Positions 33,368 to 43,026 of a stretch of 64,000 nucleotides of DNA are shown piece by piece. The translations under genes were made by a program, and so were the position numbers. The notes beneath the pieces were generated by a model that was not told the origin of the DNA, did no database searches, and saw only the letters and a list, made by a program, of their open reading frames with translations. The stretch's first letter is position 1; each line of letters starts with the position of its first letter. Origin of the DNA: Nigrospora sphaerica (lineage: Eukaryota > Ascomycota > Sordariomycetes > Amphisphaeriales > Apiosporaceae); NCBI GenBank assembly GCA_018287875.1, contig JAGVVL010000001.1, positions 6,944,001 to 7,008,000 of the forward strand, written 5' to 3'.

Positions 33368-36300
33368 ATGCCTTCCTCACTTGCGAGAAAGCTCTTAATC
33401 TGCGCCGCGGTGGATGGCATCGTCATCCAGCCCTTGGCGCAGAAGAGCCAGCGCAACACCACCAATGGCAAGGGCCCCCCTCCCGTCAAGGTAAAGTACG
33501 GCAGCACCGCCGTTTCCACGCTGGGTCGCGATCAGCTTCCCGACAATTCGATGCCGAATGTATCCTTCGAGGCCTTCGGAATCATTGGTACGTGTCTCGG
33601 TCGAGGCTGCCAAGCCCGTGCGCGACGGCGTTAACAAGTGCCGTCACCTGCTAGGTCTCTTCACCGTCTCGCGTCTCTCCTATTTAATCACCATCACCGG
33701 CCGCCAGGAGGTTGCCCAGATCCGCGGCTATCCCGTTTACGTTGTGACCGATGTGGCCTTGACCCCTTGCACCTCGCAAACAGAGGCCGAGGCCGCGATC
33801 CGGCACACTAGCATCCAGCTGCGCCGCGCCAGCAGGATCGCCGAAGACGCCGACGGAACCACAACCGGGTCTGATACGGACACAGCGTCGCTTTTCACTC
33901 CCGACGACGCCGACGACGTGCAGAGCGATCGCGAAGAGCCTGCGAACCATGACGGCAAAGCGCACGAAAAGCCTAGCTCCATCGCCGAGAACGTCATTAG
34001 AAAGCGTGGAAGCTATGGTCGCTTTGCCCAGCGCTGGTTCAGCAGTAGCGGCTGGCAGGAGGAACAGAAGCGGAGCCTCGGGTTCAGCGATGCGGACGCG
34101 ACCCCCAAGCCAGAAGCTGTTGACAAGACGAGCGCTGGCGACACCGACAGCAAGTCCCACAAGGAAGTCAAGGCTGATGAGGAAGACCGGAAGCTCGGGA
34201 AGGCCGTGATGGCGGAAACGGCTGACAAGGGCGTCGCGACGGCCGTATCAACGGGCGAGAGCATGATCCCGAAGCTGTTGCGAATGGCGCACATATGGTT
34301 CGGCACCAGCCGGAGCTTCTACTTCTCCTATGATGTGGACATTACCAGGCACCTTGGAAACTCGGGGTCTGCGCCGCAGGGGGTGCCCTTGCACGACACT
34401 GCCGACCCCCTATTCTTCTGGAATCGCCATATGCTCCAGCCCTTCAAGGCGGCGAACGAAGGCGCTTTCTTGCTGCCCCTCATGCAGGGATTCGTGGGCC
34501 AGCGTCTCTTTGTCATGGATAGTCGGCCCCCTCAAGTGGACAGTGACAAGTCGCCGGAGTCTATGGAACTCAATGACTGGGAACTCCGCAAAGATTCCTC
34601 TGTCGACCCAGAGGCGGAGCCCTCAGATCTCAAGCTGAGGACTAGCGAGAGGAAGTTCCTCATCACCATCGTTTCCAGGCGAAGTACGCAACGTGCCGGG
34701 CTGCGATACCTGCGGCGCGGAGTTGACGAGCACGGACAGGCTGCGAACGGCGTGGAAACGGAGCAGATCCTGTCGGCGCCCGATTGGACAAGTGGCAAAG
34801 TCTACAGCTTCCTGCAGGTCCGAGGGAGCATTCCGTTATTCTTCACGCAAAACCCATACAGCCTCAAGCCCGTGCCAGAGTTGCAGCACTCGGAAGCCGC
34901 CAATCTTCGCGCTTTCAGTAGACACTTTGATCAGATGAGCGCACAATACGGCAAGATGCAGCTCGTCAACCTGGTAGAGAAGCGGGGGGTGGAGTCGCTC
35001 ATCGGAAACGCGTATCAGAAGAACGTGGAGGCTTACAACCAGACAAGGGACGAGGAGAACAAGCTTGGATTTGAATGGTTCGACTTCCACGCCGCGTGTC
35101 GCGGTATGAAATTCGAGAATGTCAGTTTGCTCCTCGACACCCTGGGTGACGAACTGGACCGCCTCGGCAGCACTGTCGAGGCCAAGGGCGAGATTGTTCG
35201 GAAGCAAACGGGAGTGCTGAGGACGAACTGCATGGACTGTTTGGATCGCACCAACGTGTGCCAGAGCTCGTTCGGGAGGCACATGCTGGAACTGCAGCTC
35301 AAGGAAGAAGGCTTTGAACTGAACGCGCAGATCGATCAGGCAACGAGCTGGTTCAATATGCTCTGGGCGGACAACGGCGACGCCATCTCCAAGCAGTACG
35401 CTTCTACGGCGGCCATGAAGGGCGACTTTACAAGGACGCGCAAGCGGGACTACCGGGGCATGGTCAACGACCTGGGTTTGTCATTAACAAGACTCTACAA
35501 TGGGTAAGCGGTGGTCCCTCGTGATGGCAGGGTGGGACAGCATGATGATGCTAACGAAGCCCCCCAGCATGGTCAACGACTACTTCAGCCAAGCTGCCAT
35601 CGACTTCTTCCTGGGCAACGTCACGTCGCTTGTCTTTGACGAATTCGAGGCGAATATGATGACCAAGGACCCCGCCGTTTCTATGACGAAGATGCGTGAG
35701 CTGGCCATCGAGACGTCGCGAAAAATTGTCGTCCAAGAAGACAAGGAAGAGCTGGTAGGCGGCTGGACGATGCTCAGCCCTCACCAGTCCAACACCATCA
35801 AAAGTCTGCCTTTCGAGGAGGTTGTCCTGCTACTCACCAGTACAGCGCTCTACCTCTGCCACTTTGATTGGAAACTGGACAAGGTGTCATCATTTGAACG
35901 TGTTGACTTCGCTCACGTCACGGGGATCCAGGTCGGCACCTATGTTACATCCACCATATCACCGGTCCATGCAGACGAGTCCAAAAATGTTGGCCTCGTA
36001 GTGACGTATGAGCCTGGCCAAAACGATGTCCGACGCGTCAACACCCGGTCGCTTTCCAGCATGTCCGTCTCCGCCGGAGAGGGAAGCGCTACGGCGCCGC
36101 GGGATGCGGCCAACGACGAGCAGAAAGCTGTGGCCGGGCCGGCGGGGGTGCTTGCTCCCATCTTTGGAGGCACTTCCAAGTCACAGGGACCGGAGCGCAG
36201 AAAGGTCGCCCTCAAAGCACTCTACGCGCACACGTACATGGCGGATGCGGGTGCGGAGAGCAGCGCGAGTGTGCAAACGGAGGCGGATCAGGTCGATGCC

Positions 36301-36477
36301 ATTGCCGCCGAGATTGAGAGATTGGTTATCGCGAACCAGCGGGCGCCGGCGAAGGGGGGCGAGGAGCGCAAAAGCATCGTGGAGAAGGGCGACATCATCT
36401 CCTTGGCCGAGGCGAAGAAGAGCACGGGCCTGTTCGAACAACTGGGACACAGCATCAAGAAGTTCGTCTGGGCTTGA
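33368..36477 (+). CDS. Sac-domain phosphoinositide phosphatase (Sac2/INPP5F type)
   Basis: Exons 33368-33587, 33655-35503 and 35568-36477; 992 residues. The first ~620 residues form a Sac phosphatase domain, interrupted by a low-complexity acidic/Ser-rich insert at about 120-280. The catalytic R-T-N-C-M-D-C-L-D-R-T-N motif has its nucleophile at C599 and Arg at 605 (C-X5-R). The C-terminal part, from about residue 690, matches the hSac2-type homology domain (F-L-G-N-V-T-S-L-V-F-D-E-F-E), which separates it from Sac1 (no C-terminal membrane anchors visible) and from synaptojanins (no 5-phosphatase domain). INPP5F/Sac2 dephosphorylates the 4-position of phosphoinositides on endosomes; exact substrate here is inferred. 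Intron 2 joins G-|-M-V-N-D-Y. The gene is tail-to-tail with BMT6, 88 bp apart. Confidence 0.9.
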
Positions 36478-36565
36478 CGGAACTCAGAGAAAGACTCTGG
36501 TATTAGGAACGGCGTAGGCGAGCATAGGCACACATAACTTCTTTCTGGGCGGCAAGCTGAGCGGC

Positions 36566-37897
36566 TTAATCGTCGCGGGCGGTGGCGGGAGAGATAGTGC
36601 GGTACAAATGCACCTGATAACGCATGTTCTCCAACGGGATGGGGTACCTCAGTCCCTCGGCGACGCGAAACCAGACGGATTCGTCCGACTCAAGCTTCTC
36701 CCAATGACATGCGCCCTCGGGCAGCCTGTCGGCCGTCAGCAGGGTCTGGTCGAGCAGCCACTGCATGGGGTATTTCTGGGCGTCCTTGCCGACGGCGGCC
36801 TCGGAGTAGCTGCCGGGGCTGTCAACGACGAGGAGCAGGGAGCCGACAGCGACGGCACGGGTGAGGCTGCGCAGGAAGCCCGTCGTCTTGCCGAGGCCGG
36901 CGGCGGTGTAGAGCTCGTTGAGGGTGAAGAGCAACGTGATGAGCACGGGGGCGGGCGGTCGCTCGCCGCCGCCGACGAGCTCGGCGAGCCGGGCCGGGTC
37001 AAGCTTGAGCACGTCGTGCTGCGTGAAGCGGGCCCGGAAGCGGGCCGGCTCGACCAGGGCCCGGTTCGCCGCCCGCGCCGCCGCACTCGCATACGCCGAC
37101 AATGGCCGCGGCTGCGTCAGCCGCCCGTAGAGCTTGTCCACCACGGCGCCCCAGGGCCCCGAGTCCAGCAGCGTTAGGTCGCCGGCCCACGACGCCGGCG
37201 CCGCTCCGGTTTCCTCCGCTTCTCCTTTTCCTTCCGCCTCCTCCTCCTCCTTCGGTACGCCCGTCGGCGGCGGCGTCGGATCGTGCAGAAGGGCGGCGAG
37301 CGCCACAATCTCGGCCGCCCCGCCGCCAATGGCCAGCATCCGCAGCCGCAGCGGCGGCGACGGCGGCGACGACGACGCCGCCGCCTCGAGGCCCTCGGTT
37401 TCCCCTTCGGCCCCGGTCCCGGCCGGCGACGGCGGTGGCGGCGGCCTCGGCGTCGCCGCCACGAGGCCGGCGAGGTATGGGGCGAGGCCGGCGAGCACGC
37501 GGTCGTAACAGAGGGCGCGCGTCGGGCTCCAGCGGGCGGCGTAGACGTCGAGGTGGTCGGCGCGGCCGAAGGCGGCGGCGAAGTCGCGCGCGTAAAGCGC
37601 CTGCTTGAGCCGCTGCAGCCCCGCCGCCAGCGCCGCCCCGTCCCCGAGCACCGGCCCGAAGGCGTCCCCGAACACGTCGAGCAGCGCCTGCTGCCGTTTT
37701 CGTTCCGCCGCCGCCCCGGGCCCCTTCTCTTCCTCTTCGTCGTCCTCCTCCGCCGCCGCCGCCTTCCCCGACCCGCTGCCCTTGCGCGCCTTGCTGCCGC
37801 CGCCGCCGTCGCCGCCGCCGCCGCCCGCCTTCTTGCTCGGCTTGGCTGCGAGCCCTCGGCGTGTCGCCGGCTTGCTGGGGCCCGCCTTTTGCACCAT
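36566..37897 (-). CDS. BMT6: 25S rRNA (uridine-N3)-methyltransferase Bmt6-like
   Basis: A single exon, 443 residues from the ATG at 37897; the frame is open to 38101 but the upstream part looks non-coding. A basic, Gly/Lys-rich N-terminal tail with an acidic patch suits a nucleolar protein. Then comes R-K-R-Q-Q-A-L-L-D-V-F. The class I SAM-binding domain shows M-L-A-I-G-G-G-A-A-E-I near the middle (motif I) and L-T-L-L-D-S-G-P-W later. The C-terminal L-L-F-T-L-N-E-L-Y...K-T-T-G-F-L and Y-P-M-Q-W-L-L-D-Q-T segments are typical of the fungal Bmt6 family. In yeast Bmt6 methylates N3 of U2843 in 25S rRNA. Gly/Ala-rich loops reflect the high GC. Role assigned by family resemblance. Confidence 0.85.
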   Translation of the reverse strand: MVQKAGPSKPATRRGLAAKPSKKAGGGGGDGGGGSKARKGSGSGKAAAAEEDDEEEEKGPGAAAERKRQQALLDVFGDAFGPVLGDGAALAAGLQRLKQALYARDFAAAFGRADHLDVYAARWSPTRALCYDRVLAGLAPYLAGLVAATPRPPPPPSPAGTGAEGETEGLEAAASSSPPSPPLRLRMLAIGGGAAEIVALAALLHDPTPPPTGVPKEEEEAEGKGEAEETGAAPASWAGDLTLLDSGPWGAVVDKLYGRLTQPRPLSAYASAAARAANRALVEPARFRARFTQHDVLKLDPARLAELVGGGERPPAPVLITLLFTLNELYTAAGLGKTTGFLRSLTRAVAVGSLLLVVDSPGSYSEAAVGKDAQKYPMQWLLDQTLLTADRLPEGACHWEKLESDESVWFRVAEGLRYPIPLENMRYQVHLYRTISPATARDD

Positions 37898-39340
37898 AGC
37901 TGCCTCTTTCCGTTGGCTACCCTGCCCCCGCCCCAAAATAAAGCCCGCCCCCGTTTCCGCCTGTCCCACGCGTTCGGCGAGGGGTAGATGAAGTATCACG
38001 AGGCGGAGAGCTAAGCTTGGAAAGAACCCGAGGTTTTCAAAAAGTAGTAAACCCGAGGATTTGCCCCACCGCAACTGGCGATGCCCGGTCCTTTTGTCCA
38101 AAATGTTTCGGTTGGGGAGAAGCTGTGTAAAAGAAGACCGGGTCCGTCTTCCTGATTTATACCAATCTCTTTTTTAGTCGTTGGGAGCGGTGGGGCCTGG
38201 CAGAATGAGCTAGTAGTGAAAGCAATGCTAAGCATGCTTCGCGAAGGTTATGTAGACAAAACAAATTTGTCAATGTGGCACCAGCGGTTGGTCGACAGTA
38301 TAACGATTTATAGATGGTTTTGCAAATTTGTGTATTCAACAAGGCTCAAGAGAAAGTTATATTGGGCGTCATTCGATCAGGGCCGAACTTCCAATGCCCG
38401 CAGCATTTTATACCACTGGAAAACCCCAGTGGCCTAGGGGATGTAACCTCTACTGATTCCCGAGATCTCGTAGAAATTCAAAACGATTTCTCAAAATCGG
38501 GCGCCCAGCAACGGGTCAAAGATTCTTCTCTGCCAAGAAATAACACATTCGCACCATAGAGTAGAGGTTGCGAATGCCGGGATGCGTCGAAACGCGACTG
38601 GCATGTGACACGATTGTCAGGGGTGTAGGGTAGGTAGGGATGGTACAAATCACAAATCGAATTTCACCACGTCGCCCGCATATGCGTTGCGTGGCCAGCC
38701 TCGTACGGCTTGCGGAAGAATGTCAGTCAATTCGAGCCCGAGCTCTTTCGAGTCCGGCGACTATACTCAACTTTCCGCCAAGGTGACGCCTTTGGCGTAC
38801 CCACTTGTCATTGCGGTCGCCTCGCGCCGTCGCTGTCAACGTGGCGTCTTCCAGCGGCGCTGATCCGGCATTCACGATTCGCTCTCAGTGTCCCGAGAGC
38901 GCGTCGGCCTCAGCGAGACACGATGCGGCATATGTAGGTACCGTCGTAAGCCAACGCAGTGCGAGGGCTAAGACTGGTTGATGCTGGCTGCAAAGCCATT
39001 CCGTCACTGACGGGGCCGCTCATCTATGTTCTATTTCAGCAACTGTTAACATGTGAATCCCTGCAGAGACTGGGGTAAGGAAGGACGTTCAGAGAAATTG
39101 AGAAGATATAGTTTGCGGGTGTTATCAGCATCTGGTCTCGGAGCACGAGGCCCCAAAGACACTAGGCTGGCCCCCGCGTGTCTCATCATGCAAAACACAT
39201 GTGCTGGAAGAAGGAAAAAGCAAACATACCGGTCGGTTCTAGAGCCGAGGGAACCTCGCACGCGGCAAGTCTCGCCTGCATGTGTGCATTGGACACGAAC
39301 GGCGATTGCCATGGTTCATCATAGCCGTGGGCCACCAAAC
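37898..39340. other. Intergenic region between BMT6 and RRP7
   Basis: About 1.44 kb holding the BMT6 promoter (near 37898) and the RRP7 3' flank. A more AT-rich stretch at about 38200-38560 contains a perfect 7-bp stem with a short loop at 38412-38433 (CCACTGG..CCAGTGG). No gene recognised. Confidence 0.5.
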
Positions 39341-40279
39341 TCAGGTGTTTGGCTGAACCTTGCGCCTCTTTTCTCTCATAGCTTGCAGCTTGTGCTTGTC
39401 TTCTTCAAACTGCTGCAAGAAGGCAGCCTGCTCAGTCTTCTTCTTCTCCCGCAGCTGCCAGCGGTAGAAATTGGGCGCCTCGTCGGCGCGCTTCTTCTGT
39501 CTCTCCAACATCTTCCGCTTCGCCTCTTCGGCCTCCTCTCTGCGGGCGGGCGCGGAGCGGCCGCCCCGAGTGACGGTGACGAAGCCGTCCTCATCAGGCT
39601 CGTTGCGAAGCTCCCTGGCGAGCTGCTCCGCCTCGGCCTCCTTGCGGTTGTAGATGGTGAAGTAGGCATCGACCATGGCCTGCATGGCGGCCTGACCCGG
39701 GTAGGACAGCTTGTTGTGAGCCTTCAGCCAGGCTGATCCCAGGGGCTGGGCCTTGTCTCCAACACCATCGCCCCAGACAGGAAACTTCTTGGTCTTCTGG
39801 AGCTTCTTTACGGCCTTGAGGACCGTGTCAACGCTGCGGTCGTCGGCAAGGAGAACCACGGCGGAGCCGCCGCTTCGGTGAAGGGGCCGGGTCCAGACCG
39901 GAGGAAGACGGGCGATGGCTTCCTCCTTGCGGGCCTGGGCCTCGTCGTCCTCCCGCTTTCGCTTTTTGTGGTGGGAGGCGAGGCGCGCCGCCTGAGCAGG
40001 CTCGATGGCCGGAGCCGAGGCCTTGGCATCGCGTTCCAAAGTGATTGCCTCGAACTTTCCAGCGCCGACCAAGCTCGCAAAGAGGGCGCGCCAGTGGGCC
40101 TCGGTGCTGTCCACTGGGACATTCACGAGGAACAAGCTCCGGGTGTCGTCTTTGGTGAGAACCTTGGCATTTCGGCGCAGGTAGACATGGTGGGTGGTAG
40201 GAACGGGAAAGGACGGAAGCGAGGGAATAGAGATGGGGAGCGTGGAAAACTCGTCAAGCGGTGATGGCTGGTCAGCCAT
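39341..40279 (-). CDS. RRP7: Ribosomal RNA-processing protein 7
   Basis: A single exon, 312 residues from the ATG at 40279 (ACC ATG G context); an in-frame ATG at 40324 would add 15 residues. Rrp7 is a component of the UTP-C/CURI group in the 90S pre-ribosome, needed for 18S rRNA maturation in the nucleolus. The N-terminal region has an RRM-like fold start (H-H-V-Y-L-R-R-N, S-L-F-L-V-N-V-P-V-D-S-T). The C-terminal RRP7 domain shows D-E-D-G-F-V-T-V-T, N-F-Y-R-W-Q-L-R-E-K-K-K and a final charged helix E-E-D-K-H-K-L-Q-A-M-R-E-K-R-R-K, all family hallmarks. Lys/Glu-rich helices precede it. Confidence 0.93.
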   Translation of the reverse strand: MADQPSPLDEFSTLPISIPSLPSFPVPTTHHVYLRRNAKVLTKDDTRSLFLVNVPVDSTEAHWRALFASLVGAGKFEAITLERDAKASAPAIEPAQAARLASHHKKRKREDDEAQARKEEAIARLPPVWTRPLHRSGGSAVVLLADDRSVDTVLKAVKKLQKTKKFPVWGDGVGDKAQPLGSAWLKAHNKLSYPGQAAMQAMVDAYFTIYNRKEAEAEQLARELRNEPDEDGFVTVTRGGRSAPARREEAEEAKRKMLERQKKRADEAPNFYRWQLREKKKTEQAAFLQQFEEDKHKLQAMREKRRKVQPNT

Positions 40280-41148
40280 GGTCCTGGGGGTTGTGGTGGT
40301 TACCACAACAGGAGCATTTTGCACCGGGCTTGCTGTTGAAGGAAGCTGGAGGGACAGACGGGAAGAAAAAGGTCGAGAAAATAAATCTCGAGCTTAGAAA
40401 GTTTTCTGCACAGGGAGTCCATCGATAAGACCGATAAAGAGTGGGGTTTGTGCATCTCTTGGGATTGGTCAGCTTTCCATACGGCTAGCTGGGTTCGAAG
40501 TATCTAGTTACCTGCGTGCTTCGCATTTCACCCAGGAGGTTTTTGTTACCTAAAGTGACAGTTGGAGGGCATATATACAGGGGGGGTTCATCACCCAGAC
40601 GGTCGTTACTCATCGATTCCATCTTGGCCATGGGCGCACAGGGGCCAAATCCATCCGCGTAGCACACTCAGGCGTCATCATGCAGGCGATCGCATCCGCT
40701 GCTCTGAGATGTCCCTCTCGGCGCAAGTTCCCGGGTTTCGGTCTGCCACTTTTAGGCAGATCGGAGAGGGTGTTGGATCCTGGTGAGCCTGGGCAGCAAG
40801 CATTGCTACGTAAAAGGACGCACTAAACCAGACAAGACCTTTGCCATCACCCACCTCGCTGCACTACAGTCGCTGCGAGAGGGTCCCGAGAGGGGTCCCT
40901 TCCGCCCCCTCCGCCCCCTCCCCCCCTGGGATGATTCGGAGGCTCGGGTGGTCGGGGGACCATGACCGCGAAACGGGCCCGTATATAAAATGGAGGGAGG
41001 ATCGCCACCGTCTTTCCCTCGCCGCTCCTACGGCACCTCCCCCTCCCTCGACTCCCCGCCCGCGCCATCGCGTGTTCGGCCGCGGCCCAGCTCCTCGTCC
41101 AGAAGCCTTGCTGACGTCCTGTCCGCTTACCCCCGAAGACCAGACCCC
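40280..41148. other. Divergent promoter region, RRP7 and MFS transporter
   Basis: About 870 bp between divergent genes. A TATA box at 40982-40989 belongs to the transporter gene. Nothing else recognised. Confidence 0.6.
40982..40989 (+). promoter_or_regulatory. TATA box of the MFS transporter gene
   Basis: TATATAAA lies 160 bp upstream of the chosen start codon (41149). It directly abuts an in-frame ATG at 40990, which therefore would not be transcribed; this supports the downstream start. Confidence 0.6.
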
Positions 41149-42776
41149 ATGGCCGTGCTTGCCGGCGCCCGGCAGTTCTTTTCGGGCGCCCCCGCCAAGG
41201 CGGGATCAAAGCCGCCCCTGTTTCTCAGGCAACGCTCGTCCACCTTCTCCATCGTCTTGACCGTGTGTCTGGCCATCTTCACCGACATCTTCTATTACGC
41301 CCTGATCGTCCCCGTTATCCCTTTTAGTCTTACTGTGCAGGTTGGCCTCCCCGAGGACCAGGTGCAAGCTTGGACCTCCATCCTCCTCGCCTGCTACAGC
41401 GGCGCCCTGTTCGTATGCAGCCCTCTTGCGGGCTTCTACGCCGACCACAGCTCCTCCCGTCGCTGGCCTTTGTTGATTGGTCTCGTGGCTCTCGCCGCCT
41501 CGACCTTGCTGCTTTGCTTCGGCAACACCATCGCGCTCCTCGTCGTGGGCCGCCTGCTCCAGGGGGCCGCTGCCGCCATTGTCTGGAGTGTGGGTTGTGC
41601 TCTCCTGGTCGACACCTTCGACACCGCCGTGGGCGTGGCCATGGGCTATGTCGGTGCCTCCATGTCGCTGGGCTTGCTCATTGCCCCCGCCGTGGGCGGT
41701 GCCGTCTATAGTGCCGCCGGCTACTATGCCGTCTACTACATCGCCTTTGGCGTCGTGGCTGTCGACATCGTCATGAGGCTCTGGATGGTGGAGAAGAAGA
41801 TTGCAAGGCAGTGGATCGCCGACGAAGACGTGGCACCCCCCGCGCCGGTGGAGGGCCGCGATGTAGAGAAGCAGGAGGACGCGGCCGCCGGTGCCCCTGA
41901 CGGGACCCCAGGCCGTCCGGGAGAGACACGCCCCGCATCCCTGCCGTCCTATTCATCACAGCCGCCCCCGGGGCACGCCAATACCGCGACCGCAGAAATA
42001 CCGGCCTCCCTTGGGAAGCGATCTAAGATGCGGCCCATTTGGGTGCTGCTGAAGTCGCCCTGCCTCCTAGCGGCCCTGTACGGACTCTTTGCCCAGGCTG
42101 GAATCATGTGAGAAACCCCAAGTTAAATAGGCGCCGCCCGACCGTTGCTGACCGGCCATGGAATCACAGGATGGGCTTCGACGCAGTCCTTGCCCTTTTC
42201 GTACAAGAGACCTTCGGGTGGAATTCGACGGCCGCCGGCCTGATGTTTCTGGCCATCTTTTTGCCCGGCTTTGTTGCCCCCGGCGTGGGTTGGCTCGCCG
42301 ACAGATACGGGTCGAAATGGCCCTCGTTTGCCGGTTACGTCTGTTGTGTCCCGTTGTTGGTATGCTTGCGCTTTGTGACCGACAACAACCTTGGCCAAAA
42401 AGTACTCCTTGCCGTCCTCCTCGTCCTTCTCGGCTGTGCCCTCGTCTTTGCCAACACGCCCTTGATGGCTGAGATCACGTACGTGATAGACGAAAAGGAG
42501 GCGGAAACCCCCGGCATCTTTGGCGAGAAGGGCGTGTACGGCATTGGTTACGGCCTTTTCACCATGGCATTCGCTCTCGGCGGTACCATTGGCCCCTTGT
42601 GGGCTGGGTATGTCCACGACGGGCCGGGTTGGGGTACCATGACCTGGTCCCTAGCTTTGTGGGCTGCATCTGGAGCTGTCGTCATATTTGTTTGGCTCGG
42701 TGGGAAACCATCGCTGCCGGAAAAGCAGGCAGAAGCGAGCTCTGGGCCGCCTCCTGGCATTGTCACTGCGTTATAG
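41149..42776 (+). CDS. MFS transporter, DHA1/vesicular-amine-transporter-like
   Basis: Exons 41149-42107 and 42170-42776 (62-bp intron, phase 2); 521 residues. A major facilitator with two six-helix halves and a cytosolic, charged and Pro-rich loop at about 220-300. Helix 1 has T-D-I-F-Y-Y-A-L-I-V-P-V-I-P, typical of DHA1/SLC18-like carriers. The loop 2-3 signature appears as A-G-F-Y-A-D-H-S-S-S-R-R. Motif C in helix 5 reads Y-V-G-A-S-M-S-L-G-L-L-I-A-P-A-V-G-G, a mark of proton antiporters. The second half repeats the loop motif as G-W-L-A-D-R-Y-G-S-K. Substrate is unknown; drug or amine/metabolite export is the family's usual role. The frame is open upstream to 40990, but that extension is Ser/Pro/Arg-rich and begins at a TATA box. 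Confidence 0.88.
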
Positions 42777-43026
42777 TCCATAGAGGGGTATGATACCCCT
42801 AATATCGTATGCCATTCAAGTCACACATATCTGTTCATCACCTATCCGTGACGCTTTTGCTCTTTGCTGGTGCCGCGTTCTGCCCTATGACGGCACGGGA
42901 AAGGGAAAGGGGCTAGCAAGCCAAAGTATACAATAGCCGAGCCCTTCCATTCGCAACCGATGTGGGCGACAGGTCCAAAGTACCAAAATTACCAGGTAAC
43001 CATGAAGTGTACATCTCCTACCCCTT

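Noticed and set aside
37898..38101. In-frame N-terminal extension of BMT6
   Set aside because: It resembles no Bmt6 protein; the ATG at 37897 starts a typical basic nucleolar tail.
38412..38433. Perfect short hairpin in the BMT6-RRP7 gap
   Set aside because: A 7-bp stem with a small loop is expected by chance in 64 kb, and eukaryotic terminators do not use such hairpins.
40990..41148. In-frame N-terminal extension of the MFS transporter
   Set aside because: The ATG at 40990 abuts the TATA box and the extension is Ser/Pro/Arg-rich leader-like sequence.
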